Shown: one piece after another, positions 1-12,000 of the stretch
How the letters are laid out: each line of letters opens with the position of its first letter
Numbering within the stretch: position 1 is the stretch's first letter
Source: Macrostomum hystrix
Taxonomy: Eukaryota > Platyhelminthes > Macrostomidae
Assembly (NCBI GenBank): GCA_950097015.1
Contig: CATNEN010000011.1
Span: forward strand, 2,446,501-2,510,500
Reading direction: 5' to 3'
DNA: 64,000 nt
Position numbers and translations under genes: made by a program
The notes under the pieces: model-generated
Database searches by the model: none
What the model was told of the DNA's origin: nothing
Seen by the model: the letters and a program-made list of their open reading frames with translations, nothing else

Positions 1-68
1 TGTATTGTAAAGTGCCAATTTAATCTAGACAAGAAGTGTTCTTCCTTTCGTTTGTTTTCAAATTGCAG

Positions 69-3000
69 GACCAGTATAAGCTACGTTTCGTCGAGAATGT
101 TTGGATTGTCAGTATTACGGGAATGAAGTAAGTGCTTGCTTTTTATGATTAGCATTGCCTATGTAGCAAACTAATTTTGTAGGTATACCAACACATGTTT
201 TTGCATAATTTATGATTTGTAGAATCAGAGCAGAAAGTATTGGAGAATTAGGACACAATGGATTAGAGAATTAGAACAGAAAGGATTGGAGAATCAGAAC
301 AGAAAGGATTGGAGAATCAGAACAGAAAGGATTGGAGAATTAGAACAGAAAGGATTGGAGAATTAGAACAGAAAGGATTGGAGAATCAGAGCAGACAGGA
401 TTGGAGAATTAGAACAGAAAGGATTGGAGAATCAGAACAGAAAGGATTGGGGAATTAGAACAGAAAGGATTGGATAATCAGAACAGATAGGATTGGAGAA
501 TTAGAACAGAAAGGATTGGAAAATTAGAACACGAAGGATTGGAGAATCAGAACAGAAAGGATTGGGGAATTAGAACAGAAAGGATTGGATAATCAGAACA
601 GAAAGGATTGGAGAATTAGAACAGAAAGGATTGGAAAATTAGAACACGAAGGATTGGAGAATTAGAACAGGAAGGATTGGAGAATTAGAACAGAAAGGAT
701 TGGATAATCAGAACAGGAAGGATTTGAGAATTAGAACAGAAAGGATTATAGAATTAGAACAGAAAGGATTATAGAATTAGAACAGAAAGGATTATAGAAT
801 TAGAACAGAAAGGATTATAGAATTAGAACAGAAAGGATTATAGAATTAGAACAGAAAGGATTGGATATTCAGAACAGGAAGGATTGGAGAATTAGAACAC
901 GAAGGATTGGAGAATCTGAACAGGAACTTACAGGAAGGATTGGAGAATCAGAACAGAAAGGATTATAGAATTAGAACAGAAAGGATGGATTGGAGAACAG
1001 AACAGAACAGAACAGGAGATTCAGAACAGGAAGGATTGGAGAATCAGAACTGGGGCGATTCTGCAACTTTATATGTAACAGAAGCGATTAAGGAGTCAGA
1101 ACAGGAGAGATTTTGAATTGAGAAAAGCCTTAGTTATCGTAACGAATGTCTTCTATCTAAACGTGAATTGTAAATTTAAATTTCGCTTTAGACTTCAAAG
1201 CCGTGGTCAAATCTGTGGCCGAAAGCACCCAGGCAAAAATCTGCACGCATCCCACTGTTCTAAGAAGCGCCCCTGCGTTGATGCCACCTCGGCTGTGGCT
1301 GCCGCTGCTTCTTCTGCTTCTAGCTTGAACGTTGCGGTAAACTTTGCTTGATATTGTCTACCTGTGAATAATATAATTCTACCTGTGAATGATATTAGTG
1401 TACCTGTGAATGATATTAGTCTACCTGTGAATGATATTAGTCTACCTGTGAATGATATTAGTGTACCTGTGAATGATACTAGTCTACCTGTGAATGATAT
1501 TAGTGTACCTGTGAATGATATTAGTCTACCTGTGAATGATATTAGTGTACCTGTGAATGATATTAGTGTACCTGTGAATGATATTAGTCTACCTGTGAAT
1601 GATATTAGTCTACCTGTGAATAATATAATTCTACCTGTGAATGATATTAGTCTACCTGTGAATGATATTAGTCTACCTGTGAATGATACTAGTCTACCTG
1701 TGAATGATACTAGTCTACCTGTGAATGATATTAGTGTACCTGTGAATGATATTAGTCTACCTGTGAATGATATTAGTCTACCTGTGAATGATATTAGTGT
1801 ACCTGTGAATGATACTAGTCTACCTGTGAATGATATTAGTGTACCTGTGAATGATATTAGTCTACCTGTGAATGATATTAGTGTACCTGTGAATGATACT
1901 AGTCTACCTGTGAATGATATTAGTGTACCTGTGAATGATATTAGTGTACCTGTGAATGATATTAGTGTACCTGTGAATGATATTAGTCTACCTGTGAATG
2001 ATATTAGTCTACCTGTGAATGATATTAGTCTACCTGTGAATGATATTAGTCTACCTGTGAATGATATTAGTCTACCTGTGAATGATATTAGTCTACCTGT
2101 GAATGATATTAGTCTACCTGTGAATGATATTAGTCTACCTGTGAATGATTTTAGTTTTCCTGTTACTGAAATATCCTTCTATTTGTTTATCAGCAGTTCT
2201 AACTTTTTTATTGTTTGAATTTTAGCAGTCGACCACGGCACTGTACAATGGTGGATCGTGTCCTGGTGTTCCAGTGAGTATTATATTCACTTTAGCTATA
2301 TGCTATGATGCTTGGCTTTATTTATCAAATGAGATGTTAATAGGGTTAGCCTAAGCTTTGAGAAGGACTGTACACCATACACTCACATCTGATATTTCAT
2401 TGTCTAATTTTTCTACAATGCTAAAGCCACGACAGTTCGACATTCCCACGTTTTTCTCGCTTTGAAGAATTATAAAAAAATAAGAAAACGAATTGGTGGC
2501 GGGTAGGCAGTCGCGTTGTGTTGCGGCGCCGGGTGGTTTAGTCTCCAGTCCCACTCGTCTGTACAATGTTCAATCTAAACTAAATAGCTTGACAATGCTA
2601 TTCAATTCAAACTCAGAAGATTAAGCACACTTTTTTTCTTAAAATTGTAGTGCTTGTTTCTCCGAACCTACTTTTATCGTCAGCTTCTCAAATTGTCTGC
2701 TATGTGCTCTAAGTTTTATTCAGAGCTATTAGCTTCTGTACTAATTTTGAGCGCAAAAAGTAATGTAATGTCTCTTTACTTAGTTCTAATCCACACTAAT
2801 GAGTAAAGAGCGCACGATATACTTGAGTGAGCACCCGATACGCACCAAGAATTTTCTGCCCCACTTAAAGAATGAACCTACGTTTATGATTTAGGGTTTC
2901 GAAAGAAATTCTATTTTAGAATGATGTTAAAAAAGATATCTTTCATGGACTTAGGGTGCTCAATAAAGTTAAAGGAATTTTGCATTCATCAACTATATTT

Positions 3001-6000
3001 TTGCTTTTATTTTAAGAAAATTTTCTGCTTTTTTCTTGAAGATTTCAATTTGTTGCCTTCATTGTTCTCACCGGTGATTTCCGTATTTTATCAGCCGTGA
3101 TTTCCGTCTTTTTATAACCGGTGATTTCATCTTTTTATCACCTGTGTTTTCCATCTTTCTTACCCGTGATTTTCATCTTTCTTACCCGTGATTTTCATCT
3201 TTCTCACCTGTGATTTCCATCTTTCTCACCTGTGATTTCCATCTTTCTTACCCGTGATTTTCATCTTTCTTACCCGTGATTACAATCTTTGTCACCTGTG
3301 ATTTCCATCTTTCTCACTGTTGATTTCCATCATTCTTACCTCTGATTTCCATCTTTCTCACCTGTGATTTCCATCTTTCTCACCTGTGATTTCCATCTTT
3401 CTCACCGGTGATTTCCATCTTTTTATAACCGGTGATTTCATCTTTTTATCACCTGTGTTTTCCATATTTCTTACCCGTGATTTTCATCCTTCTTACCCGT
3501 GATTTTCATCTTTCTTACCCGTGATTTTCATCTTTTATCAACTGTGATTTCCATCTTTCTTACCCGTGTTTTTCATCTTTCTTACCCGTGATTTCCATCT
3601 TTCTTACCAGTGATTTTCATCTTTCTTACCCGTGATTTCCATCTTTCTCACCCGTGTTTTTCATCTTTCTTACCCGTGATTACAATCTTTGTCACCTGTG
3701 ATTTCCATCTTTCTCACTGTTGATTTCCATCATTCTTACCTCTGATTTCCATCTTTCTCACCTGTGATTTCCATCTTTCTCACCTGTGATTTCCATCTTT
3801 CTCACCTGTGATTTCTATCTTTCTTACCGGTGATTTCCGTCTTTCTTCAGTGATTACAGTCTTTCTCACTGTTGATTACAATCTTTCTCACCTGTAATTT
3901 CCATCTTTCTCACCGGTGATTTCCATCTTTTTATCACCTGTGTTTTCCATATTTCTCACCTGTGATTTCCATCTTTCTTACCTGTGATTTCCATCTTTCT
4001 TACCAGTGATTACAGTCCTTCTCACTGGTGATTACAATCTTTCTCATCTGTGATGTCCATCTTTCTTACCTGTGATTACAGTCCTTCTCACTGGTGATTA
4101 CAATCTTTCTCACCTGTGATTTCCATCTTTCTTACCTGTGATTTCCATCTTTTTATCACCTGTGATTTCCATCTTTTTATCACCTGTGATTTCCATCTTT
4201 TTATCACCTGTGATTACAATCTTTGTCACCGGTGATTAGTACTGATCTTAGTCGCCTCTGGATTCATTTTACTTACCTGTGATATATTAATTCGTCACCT
4301 CAGATTTGCCTAAATCCTGGAATAGTTGCCTAAATCTCGCCTTTGGCTTCGATTGTAACTTAATTGAGTAAATTTTACTATTTGATTTAGCTTCTTGTCA
4401 ATTAGTGCTCAGTAATCTAAACACATTTCACTTGAATTATTTACTGCTCCGCAGGAGGAATCGACATTTCGCTTCTTCATTCACAAGAAGATTAAATACG
4501 TCTGGCAGGCCAGTGAGGGACGCTTCTCCAGGAACGAGTAAGTAGAACTTTTTAATGACCTTGAATAAATACGAGCTGCATTCGTTAATCGTTTTTTATC
4601 CATCACCTGGATGTCTCCTATTGTAAATAACATATCCAAACTGCCATTTAAAATCCATTAACGCATCACAAACTTTCCTGGAAATGACATCTCAACTCCA
4701 AAAGAAGCATCTGAACTCCAAAATGGCATCTCAACTCCAAAATGGCACCTCAACTCCAAAATGGCATCTCAACTCCAAAATGGCATCTCAACTCTAAAAT
4801 GGCATCTTAACAGCAAAATGGCATCTCAACTCCAAAATGGCATCTCAACTCCAAAATGGCATCTCAACTCCAAAATGGCATCTCAACTCCAAAATAGCAT
4901 TTTAACTCCAAAATGGCATCTCAACTCCAAAATGGCATCTCAACTCCAAAATGGCTTCTTAACAGCAAAATGGCATCTCAACTCCAAAATGGCATCTCAA
5001 CTCCAAAATGGCATCTCAACAGCAAAATGGCATCTCAACTCCAAAATGTCATCTCAACTCCAAAATGGCATCTCAACTCCAAAATGGCATCTCAACTCCA
5101 AAATGGCATCTCAACTCTAAAATGGCATCTTAACAGCAAAATGGCATCTCAACTCCAAAATGGCATCTTAACTCCAAAATGGCATCTCAACAGCAAAATG
5201 GCATCTCAACTCCAAAATGTCATCTCAACTCCAAAATGGCATCTCAACTCCAAAATGGCATCTCAACTCCAAAATGGCATCTCAACTCTAAAATGGCATC
5301 TTAACAGCAAAATGGCATCTCAACTCCAAAATGGCATCTCAACTCCAAAATGGCATCTCAACTCCAAAATGGCATCTTAACAGCAAAATGGCATCTCAAC
5401 AGCAAAATGGCATCTCAACAGCAAAATGGCATCTCAACTCCAAAATGGCATCTCAACTCCAAAATGGCATCTCAACTCCAAAATGGCATCTCAACTCTAA
5501 AATGGCATCTTAACAGCAAAATGGCATCTCAACTCCAAAATGGCATCTCAACTCCAAAATGGCATCTCAACTCCAAAATGGCATCTTAACAGCTAAATGG
5601 CATCTCAACAGCAAAATGGCATCTCAACAGCAAAATGGCATCTCAACTCCAAAATGTCATCTCAACTCCAAAATGGCATCTTAACTCCAAAATGGCATCT
5701 CAACTCCAAAATGGCATCTCAACTCTAAAATGGCACCTTAACAGCAAAATGGCATCTCAACTCCAAAATGGCATCTCAACTCCAAAATGGCATCTCAACT
5801 CCAAAATGGCATCTCAACTCTAAAATGGCATCTTAACAGCAAAATGGCATCTCAACAGCAAAATGGCATCTCAACAGCAAAATGGCATCTCAACTCCAAA
5901 ATGGCATCTCAACTCCAAAATGGCATCTCAACTCCAAAATGGCATCTCAACTCCAAAATGGCATCTCAACTCTAAAATGGCATCTTAACAGCAAAATGGC

Positions 6001-9000
6001 ATCTCAACTCCAAAATGGCATCTCAACTCCAAAATGGCATCTCAACTCCAAAATGGCATCTTAACAGCTAAATGGCATCTCAACAGCAAAATGGCATCTC
6101 AACAGCAAAATGGCATCTCAACTCCAAAATGTCATCTCAACTCCAAAATGGCATCTTAACTCCAAAACGGCATCTCAACTCCAAAATGGCATCTCAACTC
6201 CAAAATGGCATCTCAACTCCAAAATGGCATCTCAACTCCAAAATGGCATCTCAACTCCAAAATGGCATCTCAACTCTAAAATGGCACCTTAACAGCAAAA
6301 TGGCATCTCAACTCCAAAATGGCATCTCAACTCCAAAATGGCATCTCAACTCCAAAATGGCATCTCAACTCTAAAATGGCATCTTAACAGCAAAATGGCA
6401 TCTCAACTCCAAAATGGCATCTCAACTCCAAAATGGCATCTCAACTCCAAAATGGCATCTTAACAGCAAAATGGCATCTCAACAGCAAAATGGCATCTCA
6501 ACAGCAAAATGGCATCTCAACTCCAAAATGTCATCTCAACTTTAAAATGGCATCTCAACTCCAAAATGGCATCTCAACTCCAAAATGGCATCTCAACTCT
6601 AAAATGGCATCTTAACAGCAAAATGGCATCTCAACTCCAAAATGGCATCTCAACTCCAAAATGGCATCTCAACTCCAAAATGGCATCTTAACAGCAAAAT
6701 GGCATCTCAACAGCAAAATGGCATCTCAACAGCAAAATGGCATCTCAACTCCAAAATGTCATCTCAACAGCAAAATGGCATCTCAAACCCAAAATGGCAT
6801 CTCAACTCTAAAATGGCATCTTAACAGCAAAATGGCATCTTAACTCCAAAATGGCATCTTAACTCCAAAATTGCATCTCAACTCCAAAATGGCATCTCAA
6901 CTCCAAAATGGCATCTCAACTATAAAATGGCATCTTAACAGCAAAATGGCATCTCAACTCCAAAATGGCATCTCAACTCCAAAATGGCATCTCAACTCCA
7001 AAATGGCATCTCAACTCCAAAATGGCATCTCAACTCCAAAATGGCATCTCAACTCCAAAATAGCATTTTAACTCCAAAATGGCATCTCAACTCCAAAATG
7101 GCATCTCAACTCCAAAATGGCATCTTAACAGCAAAATGGTATCTCAACTCCAAAATGGCATCTTAACTCCAAAATGGCATCTCAACAGCAAAATGGCATC
7201 TCAACAGCAAAATGGCATTTTAACTCCAAAATGGCATCTCAACAGCAAAATGGCATTTTAACTCCAAAATGGCATCTCAACAGCAAAATGGCATCTCAAC
7301 AGCAAAATGGCATCTCAACCCCAAAATGGCATCTCAACTCTAAAATGGCATCTTAACAGCAAAATGGCATCTCAACTCCAAAATGGCATCTCAACTCCTA
7401 AATGGCATCTCAACAGCAAAATGGCATCTCAACAGCAATATGGCATCTCAAATCCGAAATGGCATCTCAACTCCGAAATGGCACCTTAACTTCAAAATGG
7501 CATCTTAACTCCTAAAAAACATCGCTACTAAAAATGCACGAAAACCACAGAAAATAACCCTGGATTTTCTGTGACAGCCTACAAAATGGCAACGTGACCT
7601 TATTGTCAAATTTCTTTTTCCGAAAAGCAAGGAAAGTTTTGAAAATATGTCAACCCAAAATAACGTTTGTTCACATCGGCATGTACCTGACTAACTGCCT
7701 TCAGGGTGTTCAGCAACACGCAGTGCCAGTTCTTTCACGAGACTCGCGGCCTCAGCGACGCCGACGCTAACTTGGAATTCGTGAAATACGGCGAGAATCG
7801 AGTGCACATCCCGCTGACACCCATCTGGAAGCTGATTATCCTACAGGTGTGTTTGCTTCTTATTTTCACCTATTCTGAATTCTGAAAAATGCAATTACAA
7901 TTAGGTATTAAAAAAGATAAATTAAATTAAGATAAATTAACTGTTTTTTAGGCCCTGCATCCGTTCTACATTTTCCAACTATTTAGTGTCATCCTATGGC
8001 TATTCGAAGAGTATACCATCTATGCTATTGTGATAATTGTGATGTCCTGCATATCGCTAACTATCACCGTATTTGTCACCGCTAGGGTGAGTTATGTACT
8101 TTTAATATGTCTTCCAGGGCAGGCAATTGTATCGATTCTTTCATATTCACAAAAGGAGGGGATGTACAAACTGTACTGAGATGGGATAAGTGTCTAGTAG
8201 ATATATTGAGATGGGATAAGTGTCTAGTAGATCTACTGAGATGGGATAAGTGTCTAGTAGATCTACTGAGATGGGATAAGTGTCTAGTAGATCTACTGAG
8301 ATGGGATAAGTGTCTAGTAGATCTATTGAGATGGGACAAGTGTCTAGTAGATCTAATGAGATGGGACAAGTGTCTAGTAGATCTAATGAGATGGGACAAG
8401 TGTCTAGTAGATCTATTGAGATGGGACAAGTGTCTAGTAGATCTACTGAGATGGGACAAGTGTCTAGTAGATCTATTGAGATGGGACAAGTGTCTAGTAG
8501 ATCTATTGAGATGGGATAAGTGTCTAGTAGATCTATTGAGATGAGATAAGTGTCTAGTAGATCTACTGAGATGGGACAAGTGTCTAGTAGATCTATTGAG
8601 ATGGGACAAGTGTCTAGTAGATCTATTGAGATGGGATAAGTGTCTAGTAGATCTATTGAGATGGGACAAGTGTCTAGTAGATCTACTGAGATGGGACAAG
8701 TGTCTAGTAGATCTATTGAGATGGGACAAGTGTCTAGTAGATCTACTGAGATGGGACAAGTGTCTAGTAGATCTATTGAGATGGGACAAGTGTCTAGTAG
8801 ATCTATTGAGATGGGATAAGTGTCTAGTAGATCTATTGAGATGAGATAAGTGTCTAGTAGATCTATTGAGATGGGATAAGTGTCTAGTAGATCTACTGAG
8901 ATGGGACAAGTGTCTAGTAGATCTACTGAGATGGGACAAGTGTCTAGTAGATCTACTGAGATGGGACAAGTGTCTAGTAGATCTATTGAGATGGGACAAG

Positions 9001-12000
9001 TGTCTAGTAGATCTATTGAGATGGGATAAGTGTCTAGTAGATCTATTGAGATGGGACAAGTGTCTAGTAGATCTATTGCGATGGGACAAGTGTCTAGTAG
9101 ATCTACTGAGATGGGACAAGTGTCTAGTAGATCTACTGAGATGGGACAAGTGTCTAGTAGATCTATTGAGATGGGATAAGTGTCTAGTAGATCTATTGAG
9201 ATGGGATAAGTGTCTAGTAGATCTATTGAGATGGGATAAGTGTCTAGTAGATCTATTGAGATGGGACAAGTGTCTAGTAGATCTATTGAAATGGGATAAA
9301 TTTCCACATTTTCTACTAATACTAGAAAAGAGGTTTTCGGTATTCAAAATTTTTATGTAATTTTTATGTAATTATGTAATTTTTATGTAATTTCGCTCAT
9401 ATTTTATAGAACGAACGAAATCTTCGAAAAACTCTAGTTGGTTCGAGTAATGTTTGCGTACTGCGCGGCTCAGACAGTGAGTGTTACGATTTTTTGCATT
9501 TTACCGGTTGTTGACTATCTGTTTCACCGGTTCTGTCTGTCAACTGTTTAACCGGTTGCTCTCATTAGTTTCACCGCTTGCTCTTATCTGTTTCACCGGT
9601 TGCTCTTATCTGTTGCACCGATTGCTCTTATCTGTTTCACCGGTTGCTCTTATCTGTTGCACCGATTGCTCTTATCTGTTTCACCGGTTGCTCTTATCTG
9701 TTGCACCGATTGCTCTTATCTGTTTCACCGGTTGCTCTTATCTGTTTCACCGATTGCTCTTATCTGTTGCACCGATTGCTCTTATCTGTTGCACCGATTG
9801 CTCTTATGTGTTTCACCGGTTGCTCTTATCTGTTGCACCGGTTGCTCTTATCTGTTGCACCGATTGCTCTTATCTGTTGCACCGATTGCTCTTATCTGTT
9901 TCACCGATTGCTCTTATCTGTTGCACCGATTGCTCTTATCTGTTTCACCGATTGCTCTTATCTGTTTCACCGATTGCTCTTATCTGTTTCACCGATTGCT
10001 CTTATCTGTTTCACCGATTGCTCTTATCTGTTTCACCCGTTGCTCTTATCAGTTTCACCGGTTGCTCTCATCTGTTTCACCCGTTGCTCTCATGTGTTTC
10101 ACCGGTTGCTCTCATGTGTTTCACCCGTTGCTCTTATCGGTTTAACCGGTTGCTCTTATCAGTTTCACCGGTTGCTCTCATTAGTTTCACCGGTTGCTCT
10201 CATTAGTTTTACTGGTTGCTCTTATCTGTGTCACCGATTGCTCTTATCTGTTTCACCGATTGCTCTTATCTGTTTCACCGATTGCTCTTATCTGTTTCAC
10301 CGATTGCTCTTATCTGTTTCACCGATTGCTCTTATCTGTGTCACCCGTTGCTCTTATCAGTTTCACCGGTTGCTCTCATCTGTTTCACCGGTTGCTCTCA
10401 TGTGTTTCACCGGTTGCTCTCATGTGTTTCACCCGTTGCTCTTATCGGTTTAACCGGTTGCTCTTATCAGTTTCACCGGTTGCTCTCATTAGTTTCACCG
10501 GTTGCTCTCATTAGTTTTACTGGTTGCTCTTATCTGTGTCACCGGTTGCTCTTATCAGTTTCACCGGTTGCTCTCATCTGTTTCACCCTTTGCTCTTATC
10601 CGTTTCACCGGTTGCTCTCATGTGTTTCACCGGTTGCTCTCATGTGTTTCACCGGTTGCTCTCATGTGTTTCACCGTCTCATTAACAATTTCTGAACCAC
10701 TGCCAATGCCGTTAATAAATTCAGCACCAATCGAGCTTGACTCAAGTCGTTTAGTACCTGGCGACATCATCGAGATACCGCAGTCTGGCTGTCTGATGCA
10801 ATGTGATGCTGTTCTCATTTCTGGAAATTGCATTGTAAACGAGAGCATGCTCACGGGTGAGTTTGATGGTGTCCTTCCCGGCACAAACTAAACTGTTTGA
10901 GAAAAGGCTTTGTACAATTGCACAGTCCGTAGACTTAAAATATTGCCACACCTACCCAAATCTCTACCCTAGCTACTGGTTGTGAAACAGTATCGATGTA
11001 TACAGCTTCAATTAGTGCTTTTTACGGATTTTTAGATTGTTTACATTTGTATTAACTGTTAAACACCTGTTCTATGGAAATACCTGTTATTTACGTGTTC
11101 TTTTGGCATCACCTGTTAGAAACCTGTTCTATAGGTATTACCTGTTAGACACCTGTTCTATAGGTGTTACCTGTTAGACACTTGTTCTATAGGTGTTAAA
11201 TGTTAGACACTTGTTCTATAGGTGTTACCTGTTAGACACTTGTTCTATAGGTGTTACCTGTTAAACACCTGTTCTATAGGTCTTACCTGTTATACACCTG
11301 TTCCATGAGTGTTACCTGTTAGACACCTGTTCTATAGGTGTTACCTGTTAGACACCTGTTCCATGAGTGTTACCTGTTAGACACCTGTTCTATGAGTGTT
11401 ACCTATTAGAAACCTCTTCTATGGGTGTTACCTGTTAGACAGCAATTATTGAACCCATTTCCAACCGGAAATCCTATCCAGGTGAAAGTGTCCCGCTACT
11501 CAAGACTCCCCTACCTTCTGTGGACTCGCGTTTCGGCCTCAAAGAGCACGCCAAGCACGTCCTGTTCTGCGGCACCCGGGTCATCCAGACTCGTCACGCC
11601 GAAGCCGTCCGTGCCGTGGTTGTCCGCACCGGCTTCATGACATCCAAAGGCGACCTGGTTCGCTCAATCCTGTTTCCCAAGCCCAACGTGTTTACATTCA
11701 ATCGTGACGTCATCAACTACCTGGAGGTGTTAAGCTTCTTTGCCATAGCCGGATTCATCTACACTGTGGTGCTGATGAAACAGCGAGACGACGCCTGGCA
11801 GAAAATTGTCATCAGAGCCCTAGACCTCATCACCATAGCTGTGCCACCAGCTCTGCCAGCCGCCATGACCATTGGCATTGTGTTCGCTCAGGCTAGACTG
11901 AGAAAACGTAATATCTATTGCATTGCGCCAAAGACAATCAATGTGTCTGGAGCGGTTAATCTGGTCTGCTTTGACAAGACTGGCACCCTCACTGAGTCTG

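Noticed and set aside
1364-2218. 284-codon VNDISLP heptad protein
   Set aside because: It lies wholly within an ATP13A intron and is a 21-bp minisatellite.
2351-2566. 71-codon minus-strand frame
   Set aside because: Short, inside an ATP13A intron, with no domain or conservation signal. Only its local GC content is unusual.
8082-9360. 421- and 386-codon minus-strand frames, and plus-strand frames, of the 30-bp array
   Set aside because: Multiple overlapping frames on both strands follow from unit length divisible by three. No independent coding evidence.
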